A stretch of 9,351 bases of DNA from JAZNGX01 sp045576675 (GTDB lineage Bacteria > Bacillota > Clostridia > Monoglobales > Firm-18): contig JAZNGX010000082.1 in the NCBI GenBank assembly GCA_045576675.1, positions 1 through 9,351 of the forward strand, in the 5' to 3' direction. Positions 1-7,311 of the stretch are shown here, piece by piece. The notes beneath the pieces are model-generated. The model did not search any database. It saw only the letters and a list, made by a program, of their open reading frames with translations, and was not told the DNA's origin. Within the stretch, counting starts at the first letter, position 1. Each line of letters opens with the position of its first letter. The translations under genes were made by a program, and so were the position numbers.

Positions 1-507
1 ACATAAAGCCCCATGAATAAAACACTCTATCTCAACATTAGAGTTTTTACAAATATATTCAATTTCATCAGCTGATAATTCACGAGCAAGAACAACTCTT
101 TTAAAACCAAGTTTTTTGAGCAGTAACGCCCCGTCCAAATCATAAACTGTCATTTGAGTGCTGCCGTGAAGCGGTAAATCAGGTACTATTTTATGTGCAA
201 TGCGTGCAACACCAAAATCCTGAACAATAATCCCGTCAACACCAATTTCATTTAAAAATTTTAGATAATTTACAAGCTCCGGCAACTCTTTGTCATTAAC
301 AAGTGTATTAACAGTAACTAATACCTTTACACTGTTTAAATGACAATAATCAACAGCTTTGTTTAATTGTTCATTATCAAAGTTAACAGCAGATTTTCTG
401 GCATTGAATGCTGAACCACCTAGATATACACTGTCAGCACCGCTTTCAACTGCAGCTATAAGCGTTTCAGGGCCACCTGCAGGAGATAGTAATTCGCATA
501 TACTCAT
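1..507 (-). CDS. U32 family protein (peptidase U32 / RlhA-TrhP-like hydroxylase), partial at left edge
   Basis: I translated 169 codons from ATG at 507 down to the window edge, in frame throughout. The N-terminus reads MSICELLSPAGGPETLIAAV, followed by GADSVYLGG (residues 23-31), FNAR (34-37) and AVDYCHLNSVKVLVTVNTLV (51-70). These are characteristic of U32 proteins. The window stops inside the family signature, at ECFIHGALC (161-169). In characterised relatives, a cysteine at this place starts a set of Fe-S cluster ligands. The family was named as peptidases, but studied members such as RlhA, TrhP and UbiU/UbiV hydroxylate rRNA, tRNA or ubiquinone precursors. The AVDYCHLNSVKV version resembles the long Clostridia form with a C-terminal DUF3656 domain, but that part is off the window. 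ATG lies one base after the methyltransferase stop and has its own AAGGA site, so the two are co-transcribed. Family assignment is strong; the substrate is unknown. Confidence 0.9.
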   Translation of the reverse strand, partial: MSICELLSPAGGPETLIAAVESGADSVYLGGSAFNARKSAVNFDNEQLNKAVDYCHLNSVKVLVTVNTLVNDKELPELVNYLKFLNEIGVDGIIVQDFGVARIAHKIVPDLPLHGSTQMTVYDLDGALLLKKLGFKRVVLARELSADEIEYICKNSNVEIECFIHGALC

Positions 508-508
508 A

Positions 509-1633
509 TTACACGTCCTTAACAATATTGTCAATATAAGGATTAATATTTAACATATTTTTCATTTCTTTGTATTGATTTAAAGCAGCGTTGTTAACCC
601 TATCTGTTTTTACAGCCTTAATCAAAATGTTTTTAGGCGTATTTTCTATAGGTGTAAACTCCATTATGTTAACATCATAGCCATTTATCTGCAATGCAAG
701 ACCTCGCATTGCATCTGTAACAACAGATGCAAACTTGTCCTTTAAAACACCGTATTGCAAAACTGGCTTTAATGCTTTGTTTTCAATCATATCAAACAGT
801 TCGTGATGACAACACGGTACAGCTATAATAAGCTTTGAACCCCACTCGACTGCTTTAATGATAGCAATATCTGTTGCAATATCGCAGGCGTGAAGTGAAA
901 CGGCAATATCAATGTTGCTGCCGTCAAAATCTGCAATGTCACCACTAATAAACTCAAGACCATTATAGCCTAAATTTTCAGCTAGAATACTGCATTCTTT
1001 TATAACGTCTTCTTTTAAATCAACACCAAATATCCTGACATTGAGGTGTTTTTCTTTAACAAGGTAATGGTATAAAGAAAAAGTAAGGTAAGCTTTTCCG
1101 CAACCAAAATCGACTATACGAACCTCATTATTTAAATTTAAACTGTCAATGGAGCTGCCAACAATTTCTATGTACTTGTTTATCTGAACAAACTTATTGT
1201 ATCTTGTCGGCTTTACATTGCCATCTTCTGTCATAATACCAAGCTTAACTAAAAAATCATATTTTGTTCCGTCTTTAAAATAATAGTTCTTTGCTTTGTT
1301 GTGTTGTTTTACAGCAAGCTTTTTAGTTGGCTTTGAACGTTTGATATTTACGTTTCCTTTTTTGCCTATCAGTATCTGATAATCTCCGCAATCAGTAAAA
1401 AGCGAAAGATTTTTATAACTCGGCAATATATCAGTTAAATACCGAGTAAATTCGTCATAGTTTTTATGTAATGCTTTTTTATCTTTGAAGCATTCAAACT
1501 GATATACAACATTATCACCCTTTAAAAAAGGTGATAATGTAACTTTATCAAACTCAACTGATGCATTTCTTTTGTTAGACAGAACTGCGTATATTAAATT
1601 TTCTTTTTTAAAAATTTCAAAAATCTCTCTCAT
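509..1633 (-). CDS. Class I SAM-dependent methyltransferase (Methyltransf_32-like)
   Basis: The product is a cytosolic protein of 374 residues, counted from the ATG at 1633. The SAM-binding loop is VDFGCGKAYL (174-183), followed by FGVDLK (202-207) for the ribose-binding acidic residue, SLHACD (246-251) and VPCCHHEL (272-279). The LHACD plus PCCHHE pair is typical of the PF13679-type family, whose eukaryotic relatives include METTL25 and GSTCD. Residues about 98-120 are rich in Lys/Arg (KRSKPTKK, KQHNKAKNYYF), which would suit nucleic-acid binding, but that is inference. The N-terminal 100 residues have no motif I recognise. I prefer 1633 over the in-frame ATG at 1651: 1633 makes an ATGA overlap with the upstream GH13 stop and has GGTG five bases upstream, while 1651 would overlap 22 bases and lacks a clear ribosome site. 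The substrate is not known. RNA is plausible given the adjacent U32 gene. Confidence 0.88.
   Translation of the reverse strand: MREIFEIFKKENLIYAVLSNKRNASVEFDKVTLSPFLKGDNVVYQFECFKDKKALHKNYDEFTRYLTDILPSYKNLSLFTDCGDYQILIGKKGNVNIKRSKPTKKLAVKQHNKAKNYYFKDGTKYDFLVKLGIMTEDGNVKPTRYNKFVQINKYIEIVGSSIDSLNLNNEVRIVDFGCGKAYLTFSLYHYLVKEKHLNVRIFGVDLKEDVIKECSILAENLGYNGLEFISGDIADFDGSNIDIAVSLHACDIATDIAIIKAVEWGSKLIIAVPCCHHELFDMIENKALKPVLQYGVLKDKFASVVTDAMRGLALQINGYDVNIMEFTPIENTPKNILIKAVKTDRVNNAALNQYKEMKNMLNINPYIDNIVKDV
516..520 (-). promoter_or_regulatory. Ribosome binding site for the U32 gene
   Basis: AAGGA on the minus strand, eight bases before ATG 507. It lies inside the last codons of the methyltransferase, so the downstream gene has its own initiation signal within a coupled pair. 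Confidence 0.75.
1509..1540 (-). repeat. 11-bp perfect inverted repeat inside the methyltransferase gene
   Basis: The arms at 1509-1519 and 1530-1540 (ACATTATCACC and GGTGATAATGT) are perfectly complementary around a 10-base loop. In the mRNA the hairpin falls about 95-125 bases after the ATG at 1633. There is no U-tract after it on either strand, so it is not a standard terminator. It lies in coding sequence for TLSPFLKGDNVV, which shows no protein-level reason for the palindrome. Confidence 0.6.
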
Positions 1634-3381
1634 TTTTTCACCACAATACATCCAGAGTATTTAAATATAGCCTCATCATTTACATATAAGTCAGAATTCC
1701 TGCAGATTATAGCTTTAGAGTTTTTTCTTTCAACAACTATTGTATTGTCATTTTCAGCATAAACTGCTATACATTCACTATTAAGCTGTTTTTTAAGATC
1801 ACCTAGCTTTATATAGTAGCTATGAAGCTCTTCGTTTATATTATCCCAAGGAAAAAAACGTCTGTTAAAAGGGTCTTCAAACCCTTGCAAGCCTGCCTCA
1901 TCACCATAATAAATGCACGGATTTCCAGGTAAAACATATTGCAAAAATGCCGCAAGCTTAACCTTTGCTACTGCACTATTTAATTCTTCATCATTTAGAA
2001 ATCTATTTGCTTTAGATGCTTTGTCACCGTCAGAATCTGTGCAACCGAGTAGCGATATAACACGTGCAGTATCGTGTGTTGATAGGCTGTTCATAAGGCA
2101 CTCAACAGTGTCCTTTGGATAGTTTTCAAGAATTGTCATAATGATGTTTGAAAACTCATATGCATTAATACGATTAGCTACAAAATCAAGTATTGCATTA
2201 TTGAACGGATAGTTCATAACTGAGTCAAGCTCACTTTTTGTAAAATATTTTCTTCTTTTACCATAGCTAACCTTATTTGAGGCATCTTCCCATACTTCAC
2301 CGATAACTATTGCATCGGGTTTGATATCTTTAACGCGCTGTCTTAAGAGTCTTATAAACTCATCAGGCAATTCATCTGCAACATCTAACCTGAAGCCTGA
2401 TGCACCGGCATTTAACCAATGTGCAATAACACTGTCTTCATTACGGATTATAAAATCAAGATAAGATGGTGTTAACTCTTCAACGTTTGGTAAAGTTTTA
2501 AATCCCCACCACGAATCGTAGTCATCAGGATAGCTCTTAAATTTATACCATTCTCTGAATGGTGAGTTATAGTCACTTATCGCACTTTGGAAATACGTGC
2601 TGTTAATACCTGTATGCGAAAATACCCCATCAAGAATAATTCTTATTCCATATTTTATTGCTTCTTTGCATAACGAAACAAAATCGTCATAGGTGCCGAG
2701 CATTGGGTCAATTTTCATATAATCAGCAGTATCGTATCTGTGATTAGAAAACGCCTTGAAAATAGGGTTAAGATAAATGATTTCAACACCAAGCTCAGCA
2801 AGATAAGGTAATTTGCACATAATACCCCGTAAATTGCCACCAAAGAAATCATTATTAAGAACTTCGCCATTCGCATCAGGCATAAAATTTGGCACATCAT
2901 TTAAATCAGAATGAACCCAGAAAGGAGCAAGCTTTTCGGTTAAATCACACTGACCATCAGCATAAAACCTGTCCGGAAAAATCTGATACATTACTTTGTT
3001 TTTAAAACAATCGGGTGTTTTGTAATCAAAAGGAATGCAGGTAAGCTGCCACAGCTCGCCTGCTTCCATATTAGTATCGCTATACCCTTCTTTGTATAAA
3101 GAAAAACTTGAACCAACTGCTTGAATTTTAAAATAGTAGAAATACAAATCTGCATTTTCTATTTTAAAATTACAACCAAAAATCTCGTATAAATCATAGC
3201 TGTCACTTTTATTAAGAATAACCTCTTTATACACACCGTTATCATTTTTCAAAACAAGTGTTACAGTAATTGTTTCAACGGTTTTGGGTATGTGTATATT
3301 AATCTCTATATTCTGATTTTCTTTAACACAACCAAAAGGTTTTTTAAATTTTAAGTCTTTGCTGTCAAATAAAATTCTCAT
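1630..3381 (-). CDS. GH13 alpha-amylase family enzyme, neopullulanase/cyclomaltodextrinase-like
   Basis: This 583-residue protein probably hydrolyses alpha-1,4 (perhaps also alpha-1,6) bonds in maltodextrins or limit dextrins in the cytoplasm; no signal peptide is visible. Residues 1-115 form a beta-rich N-domain in the place of a CBM34-type domain. The catalytic barrel opens with KVMYQIFPDRF (129-139), then GGNLRGI (181-187) and LNPIFKAFSNHRYDTADY (204-221), as in neopullulanases. Conserved regions are complete: region I DGVFSH (251-256), region II GFRLDVADE (329-337) with nucleophile Asp333, region III GEVWE (361-365) with acid/base Glu362, and region IV STHDTAR (434-440) with Asp437. Region V is LPNVEE rather than the MPKL of many neopullulanases, so the exact subfamily (GH13_20 or GH13_39) is open. 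The C-terminal domain is short (about 60 residues). ATG is two bases after the glgP stop with no strong ribosome site, suggesting translational coupling. It is not GlgX or GlgB by these motifs. Its likely job is finishing what GlgP leaves. Confidence 0.9.
   Translation of the reverse strand: MRILFDSKDLKFKKPFGCVKENQNIEINIHIPKTVETITVTLVLKNDNGVYKEVILNKSDSYDLYEIFGCNFKIENADLYFYYFKIQAVGSSFSLYKEGYSDTNMEAGELWQLTCIPFDYKTPDCFKNKVMYQIFPDRFYADGQCDLTEKLAPFWVHSDLNDVPNFMPDANGEVLNNDFFGGNLRGIMCKLPYLAELGVEIIYLNPIFKAFSNHRYDTADYMKIDPMLGTYDDFVSLCKEAIKYGIRIILDGVFSHTGINSTYFQSAISDYNSPFREWYKFKSYPDDYDSWWGFKTLPNVEELTPSYLDFIIRNEDSVIAHWLNAGASGFRLDVADELPDEFIRLLRQRVKDIKPDAIVIGEVWEDASNKVSYGKRRKYFTKSELDSVMNYPFNNAILDFVANRINAYEFSNIIMTILENYPKDTVECLMNSLSTHDTARVISLLGCTDSDGDKASKANRFLNDEELNSAVAKVKLAAFLQYVLPGNPCIYYGDEAGLQGFEDPFNRRFFPWDNINEELHSYYIKLGDLKKQLNSECIAVYAENDNTIVVERKNSKAIICRNSDLYVNDEAIFKYSGCIVVKK
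1639..1642 (-). promoter_or_regulatory. Probable ribosome binding site deciding the methyltransferase start
   Basis: GGTG on the minus strand, five bases before ATG 1633, within the end of the GH13 gene. It is only a partial Shine-Dalgarno match. Together with the ATGA stop-start overlap it favours 1633 over the ATG at 1651. Confidence 0.55.
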
Positions 3382-3383
3382 AA

Positions 3384-5795
3384 TTACTTAATGTGCCAGA
3401 TATTATCAGCATATTGCGATACTGCACGGTCGGATGAGAATACACCTGCTTTTGCAATATTAATAAGAGACATATTACCAAACTTTGTTTTGTCTTTATA
3501 AGTTTCAGAAACAACATTCTGAATTCTTACATAATCTTCAAAATCAGCAAGTGCCATATAAGCATCTGCTGTTCCGTGACCGCCGCCGATAAGGGAATTC
3601 TTAATATCTGTAAACGCAGCACCCAACGCACCTGAATCAAGCATATCAATTACTTCCTTAAGATATTTATTACTGTTGTAATAATCCAAAGGATTGTAAC
3701 CCTTTTTCCATAAATCTTCAACCTGGTCTGCAGTCATTCCAAACAGGAACATATTATCTGCACCAACCTGCTCAAAAATTTCAACATTTGCACCGTCTAA
3801 AGTACCAACAGTTACAGCACCATTAATCATTAATTTCATATTACCTGTTCCTGATGCCTCTTTACCGGCAATTGAAATCTGTTCCGAAATATCTGCCGCA
3901 GGTATTATTATTTCTGCAAGCGATACTTTGTAATCTTCAATAAATACAACCTTTAGCTTATTTTGAATTGCAGGATCTGAGTTAATCACATCAGCCACAG
4001 CATGAATCAATCTGATAATCTGCTTTGCCATAAAGTAACCGCTTGAAGCTTTTGCAGCAAAAACAAAGGTTCTTGGCGGAATATCAAGATTCGGATTTTC
4101 TTTTAATCTGTTATACATCTGAATAATCTGCAAAACATTTAAAAGCTGTCGCTTATACTCGTGCAGACGTTTAATTTGAATATCAAAAACAGAATCAGGA
4201 TTTACTTTTATACCATTTGCCTGAGCAATGTAATTTGATAATCTGACCTTGTTGTTATATTTTATTTTAGCAAGGTTATCAAGAACCTCTTTATTGTCAT
4301 AGAATTCAACAAGCTTTTCGAGCTTTGTTGCATCCTTTGTAAATCCGTCACCAATAAGCTCCTTCAAGTATGAAGTAAGCTCAGGATTTGCCTGACACAA
4401 CCAACGTCTGTATGCAATACCATTAGTTACATTGGTAAATTTATCGGGCATAATGTTATAATAATCACGAAAAATTGACTGTATAAGAATGTCACTGTGC
4501 AGCTTAGACACACCGTTTACAGTGTGACAAGCAACAAGACAAAGATTTGCCATACGAACTTCACCATTTGCAATTACAGCCATATATTCAATTTTTGGAA
4601 TATCTCCCGGATATTTGTCATTTAACAAAAGCATTAAACGTCTGTTAATTTCGCGAACAATCTGATAAATACGCGGCAACTGCTGGTTAAACAGATGCTC
4701 ACTCCATCTTTCCAATGCTTCAGACATAACAGTATGGTTGGTATATGTCAAAGTATTTGTTGTTATTTTCCATGCATCATCCCAACCATATCCGTGTTCA
4801 TCCATTAAAATTCTCATAAGCTCCGGAACACAAAGTGCAGGATGAGTGTCATTAATATGAATAGCTGCTTTATCAGCGAAATTGTCAAGTGTTCCATACT
4901 TTTTCATATGAGCGTTAACAACACTCTGAAGTGAAGCAGAAACAAAGAAATACTGCTGTCTTAGTCTTAGAGTTTTACCTTCAATATGCTCATCGGCAGG
5001 GTATAAAACCTTTGAAATCACTTCTGCTATTGTATTTTGCTCCAAAGCCTTAGCATAATCACCACGAGAAAATGCAGACATATCAATTCTGTTTGGTGAC
5101 TTTGCACTCCATAAAACAAGCTTATTAACACCCTTACTGTTGTAGCCAGAAATATACATATCATATGGTACAGCAATTACAGAAGTATAATCACAATGCT
5201 CAGCACGATAGTTTCCGTTTTCAAAATACTCGTTAACTGTTCCGCCAAACTTAACCTCGATGCTGTCATCTTCACGGCAATTCAACCATACATCACCCAT
5301 TGAAAGCCAGTCATCAGGAAATTCCATCTGCCAACCGTCAACAATCTTCTGCTTAAAAATACCAAATTCATATCTGATTGAAAATCCTGTTGCCGGAATA
5401 GCAAGTGATGCAGTTGAATCCATATAGCAAGATGCAAGTCTTCCAAGACCGCCGTTTCCAAGTCCTGCATCTGGCTCCATAGCATAAAGCTCTTCAATAT
5501 TAAATCCATTTTTGTCAAGAACCTTTTTGAAGGTTTCGTTAAGTCCAAGGTTAAACAGGTTGTTTTTAAGAGATGTACCAACAAGAAACTCCATTGATAA
5601 ATAATACACCTGTTTCTGACCCTTTTCACGGTATGCGTTATGATAATCAACACGCATTTTAACCAGAATATTTTTAACGGCTTTGCATAATGCCTTGTAT
5701 GCCTGTTGTTTTGTTGCTTCTTTTATGGTACAACCAAAGTTTTCTACGCACTCATCATTAAGCATACGAAGTGCATTTTCCTGAGATAATTTCAT
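3384..5795 (-). CDS. glgP: Glycogen/maltodextrin phosphorylase
   Basis: GlgP (GT35) phosphorolyses alpha-1,4-glucan ends to glucose-1-phosphate, using pyridoxal phosphate. From ATG 5795 it has 803 residues, full length for bacterial phosphorylases. Visible family landmarks are YYLSMEFLVG (64-73), the glycine-rich GLGNGGLGRLASC (111-123), HINDTHPAL (313-321), FTNVTNGIAYRRWL (453-466), IQIKRLHEYKRQLLN (539-553) and EASGTGNMKLMING (646-659). In the last, Lys654 is the expected PLP Schiff-base lysine. The frame extends upstream to a TTG at 5819 and passes ATG at 5813. I choose 5795 because AAAGGA sits eight bases before it and the protein then begins MKLSQENALRML. The gene follows glgA by 24 bases and precedes the GH13 gene by 2, so glycogen synthesis and breakdown share one transcript. 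There is no sign of damage. Glycogen rather than short maltodextrin as substrate is inferred from the operon. Confidence 0.96.
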   Translation of the reverse strand: MKLSQENALRMLNDECVENFGCTIKEATKQQAYKALCKAVKNILVKMRVDYHNAYREKGQKQVYYLSMEFLVGTSLKNNLFNLGLNETFKKVLDKNGFNIEELYAMEPDAGLGNGGLGRLASCYMDSTASLAIPATGFSIRYEFGIFKQKIVDGWQMEFPDDWLSMGDVWLNCREDDSIEVKFGGTVNEYFENGNYRAEHCDYTSVIAVPYDMYISGYNSKGVNKLVLWSAKSPNRIDMSAFSRGDYAKALEQNTIAEVISKVLYPADEHIEGKTLRLRQQYFFVSASLQSVVNAHMKKYGTLDNFADKAAIHINDTHPALCVPELMRILMDEHGYGWDDAWKITTNTLTYTNHTVMSEALERWSEHLFNQQLPRIYQIVREINRRLMLLLNDKYPGDIPKIEYMAVIANGEVRMANLCLVACHTVNGVSKLHSDILIQSIFRDYYNIMPDKFTNVTNGIAYRRWLCQANPELTSYLKELIGDGFTKDATKLEKLVEFYDNKEVLDNLAKIKYNNKVRLSNYIAQANGIKVNPDSVFDIQIKRLHEYKRQLLNVLQIIQMYNRLKENPNLDIPPRTFVFAAKASSGYFMAKQIIRLIHAVADVINSDPAIQNKLKVVFIEDYKVSLAEIIIPAADISEQISIAGKEASGTGNMKLMINGAVTVGTLDGANVEIFEQVGADNMFLFGMTADQVEDLWKKGYNPLDYYNSNKYLKEVIDMLDSGALGAAFTDIKNSLIGGGHGTADAYMALADFEDYVRIQNVVSETYKDKTKFGNMSLINIAKAGVFSSDRAVSQYADNIWHIK

Positions 5796-5803
5796 TTTCC
5801 AAT

Positions 5804-5809
5804 TCCTTT
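5804..5809 (-). promoter_or_regulatory. Ribosome binding site deciding the glgP start
   Basis: AAAGGA on the minus strand with an eight-base spacer to ATG 5795. If translation began at the upstream TTG (5819) or ATG (5813) this good site would sit inside the gene, so 5795 is the better start. Confidence 0.75.
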
Positions 5810-5819
5810 CCATTTTCAA

Positions 5820-7268
5820 CTAAAAACAGCTTTTGTATAAATCCATATATTTTACTGCAGATTCGCTCCAGTCAAAGTTAATCTTCATAAGATTGCTTGC
5901 AGCTTTATGACGCTTATCGTAATTATAATAAAAGCTCTCAGCGCGCATTATAGCATCAAGCATATCAAACTCATTATATGTTTTGAATGTAAAGCCTCTG
6001 CCAGATAAGTCATTGATATTAAGCGGATAAACAGTGTCAACAAGACCGCCTGTTTCTCTTACAATCGGTATCGTACCGTAACGCATTGCAATAATCTGCG
6101 AAAGTCCGCAAGGCTCGCTTTTTGACGGCATCAAAAAGAAATCAGCACCTGCATAAATCTGATTAGCAAGCGTTCCATCAAATTTAATGTTAGCAGAAAC
6201 CTTGTTATGATGCGCATAATCGTAATACTTAAATGTATCCTCATACTGCTTATCACCAGTACCAAGTACAACAAGCTGAACATTCATATTAACAATATTC
6301 TGCATAACCTTTTCAATTAAATCAACACCTTTGTGTGCTACAAGGCGTGATACAACAGCAAACATTGGTATGCTTTCATTAACCTCAAGTCCAAGCTGCT
6401 GCTGAAGATATTTTTTATTTTCAACCTTTTTAGATATAGTATCAGCAGAATAGTTTTCATATATACGCATATCAGTTTCCGGATTATATGTTTCTGTATT
6501 GATACCGTTTACAATACCTGAAAGCTTATATGAATTTTCCTGAATAATTTCTTCGAGTCCGTGTGCAAAAAATGCATATTTGAGCTCATGAGAATAAGTG
6601 GGTGAAACAGTGGTAAGCTTATCGCATAACACTATCGCAGACTTCATTGCATTGATACAGTTATCAAATGTTGCAGCACCACGCCAACGCTCATCAACAC
6701 CTAAAACCTCTGTTAGAAATCCGTTATCAGCTTTTCCCTGATATTCAATGTTATGAATTGTATAAACAGTTTTAATATTTGAATACTCCGGAATTTCACT
6801 GTAAAACGCCTTATATAGTAATGGTATGAATCCTGTTTGCCAGTCATTGCAGTGTAATACATCAGGATAAAATTCAATGTACTGAAGTGACTCTAAGATT
6901 GCTTTTGAAAAGAAAGCAAAGCGTTCACCGTCGTCACCGTCACCATAACTGCTGTTTCTCATAAAATAATACTCATTATCAATAAAGTAATATGTTACAG
7001 GTTTCTTTTTACTTCTGCCCTTTTTCTTTTCCTGATATTTAAACAAGCCACAATACTGTGTTCTCCAAGCTAAAGACATCCAGAAGGATGTAACAAACTC
7101 AAGCTTAAATTCAGGATTGTTTTTTATAGAAGCATAGTAAGGCAAAAAAACTACGACTTCGTTATCATCGATTTTAGCCAGCTGACGTGGCAGTGCATCT
7201 GCAACATCGCCAAGGCCGCCAGTTTTAACGAATGGTGCAGCCTCGCTTGCAGCATATAATATTTTCAT
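5820..7268 (-). CDS. glgA: Glycogen synthase (ADP-glucose dependent)
   Basis: GlgA (GT5) transfers glucose from ADP-glucose to the non-reducing end of alpha-1,4-glucan in the cytoplasm. At 482 residues it is normal length. The N-terminal Rossmann domain begins MKILYAASEAAPFVKTGGLG, with the ADP-glucose-binding Lys15 in KTGGLGDVADALP. HCNDWQT (139-145) and TIHNIEYQG (170-178) follow. The C-terminal domain has VVSRLVAHKGVDL (305-317) and PSKSEPCGLSQ (381-391), with conserved Glu385, then ETGGLVDTV (405-413). A basic segment, EKKKGRSKKKP (80-90), precedes the conserved YYFIDNEYYF strand and looks like an insertion at a loop. ATG at 7268 is the natural GlgA start. A GGAAGGG site lies 12 bases upstream, a somewhat long spacing. 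The gene is 43 bases after glgD, the widest gap in the window. It ends in TAG. Confidence 0.97.
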   Translation of the reverse strand: MKILYAASEAAPFVKTGGLGDVADALPRQLAKIDDNEVVVFLPYYASIKNNPEFKLEFVTSFWMSLAWRTQYCGLFKYQEKKKGRSKKKPVTYYFIDNEYYFMRNSSYGDGDDGERFAFFSKAILESLQYIEFYPDVLHCNDWQTGFIPLLYKAFYSEIPEYSNIKTVYTIHNIEYQGKADNGFLTEVLGVDERWRGAATFDNCINAMKSAIVLCDKLTTVSPTYSHELKYAFFAHGLEEIIQENSYKLSGIVNGINTETYNPETDMRIYENYSADTISKKVENKKYLQQQLGLEVNESIPMFAVVSRLVAHKGVDLIEKVMQNIVNMNVQLVVLGTGDKQYEDTFKYYDYAHHNKVSANIKFDGTLANQIYAGADFFLMPSKSEPCGLSQIIAMRYGTIPIVRETGGLVDTVYPLNINDLSGRGFTFKTYNEFDMLDAIMRAESFYYNYDKRHKAASNLMKINFDWSESAVKYMDLYKSCF

Positions 7269-7280
7269 TTACTTATCATT

Positions 7281-7287
7281 CCCTTCC
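7281..7287 (-). promoter_or_regulatory. Ribosome binding site for glgA, long spacing
   Basis: GGAAGGG on the minus strand, 12 bases before ATG 7268. The core is strong but the spacing is longer than the 8 bases seen for glgD, glgP and the U32 gene. Confidence 0.55.
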
Positions 7288-7290
7288 AAA

Positions 7291-7308
7291 CAGGCACAAA
7301 TAAGCCTG
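7291..7308 (-). other. Small inverted repeat in the glgD-glgA gap
   Basis: A 5-bp GC-rich stem (CAGGC/GCCTG) with an 8-base loop sits in the only sizeable intergenic gap, just upstream of the glgA ribosome site. It is not followed by a U-run, so it is not a Rho-independent terminator. It could weakly affect mRNA processing, but a stem this short can occur by chance. Confidence 0.3.
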
Positions 7309-7311
7309 AGG

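Noticed and set aside
359..553. Plus-strand open frame of 64 codons
   Set aside because: It lies antisense to the U32 start and the methyltransferase end, with no ribosome site or recognisable domain.
1913..2122. Plus-strand open frame of 69 codons
   Set aside because: Antisense to the conserved catalytic part of the GH13 gene; no family resemblance.
2547..2563. 7-bp hairpin with 3-base loop (ACCATTC/GAATGGT) in the GH13 gene
   Set aside because: Stems of this size are expected several times by chance in a window this long.
2715..2900. Minus-strand open frame of 61 codons with a hydrophobic product
   Set aside because: Out of frame inside the conserved GH13 barrel; no ribosome site and no independent support.
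5520..5535. 6-bp inverted repeat followed by T-rich sequence inside glgP
   Set aside because: Too short and inside conserved coding sequence; not a terminator.
5282..5653. Minus-strand open frame of 123 codons inside glgP
   Set aside because: Out of frame with a complete, well conserved glgP; a shadow frame.
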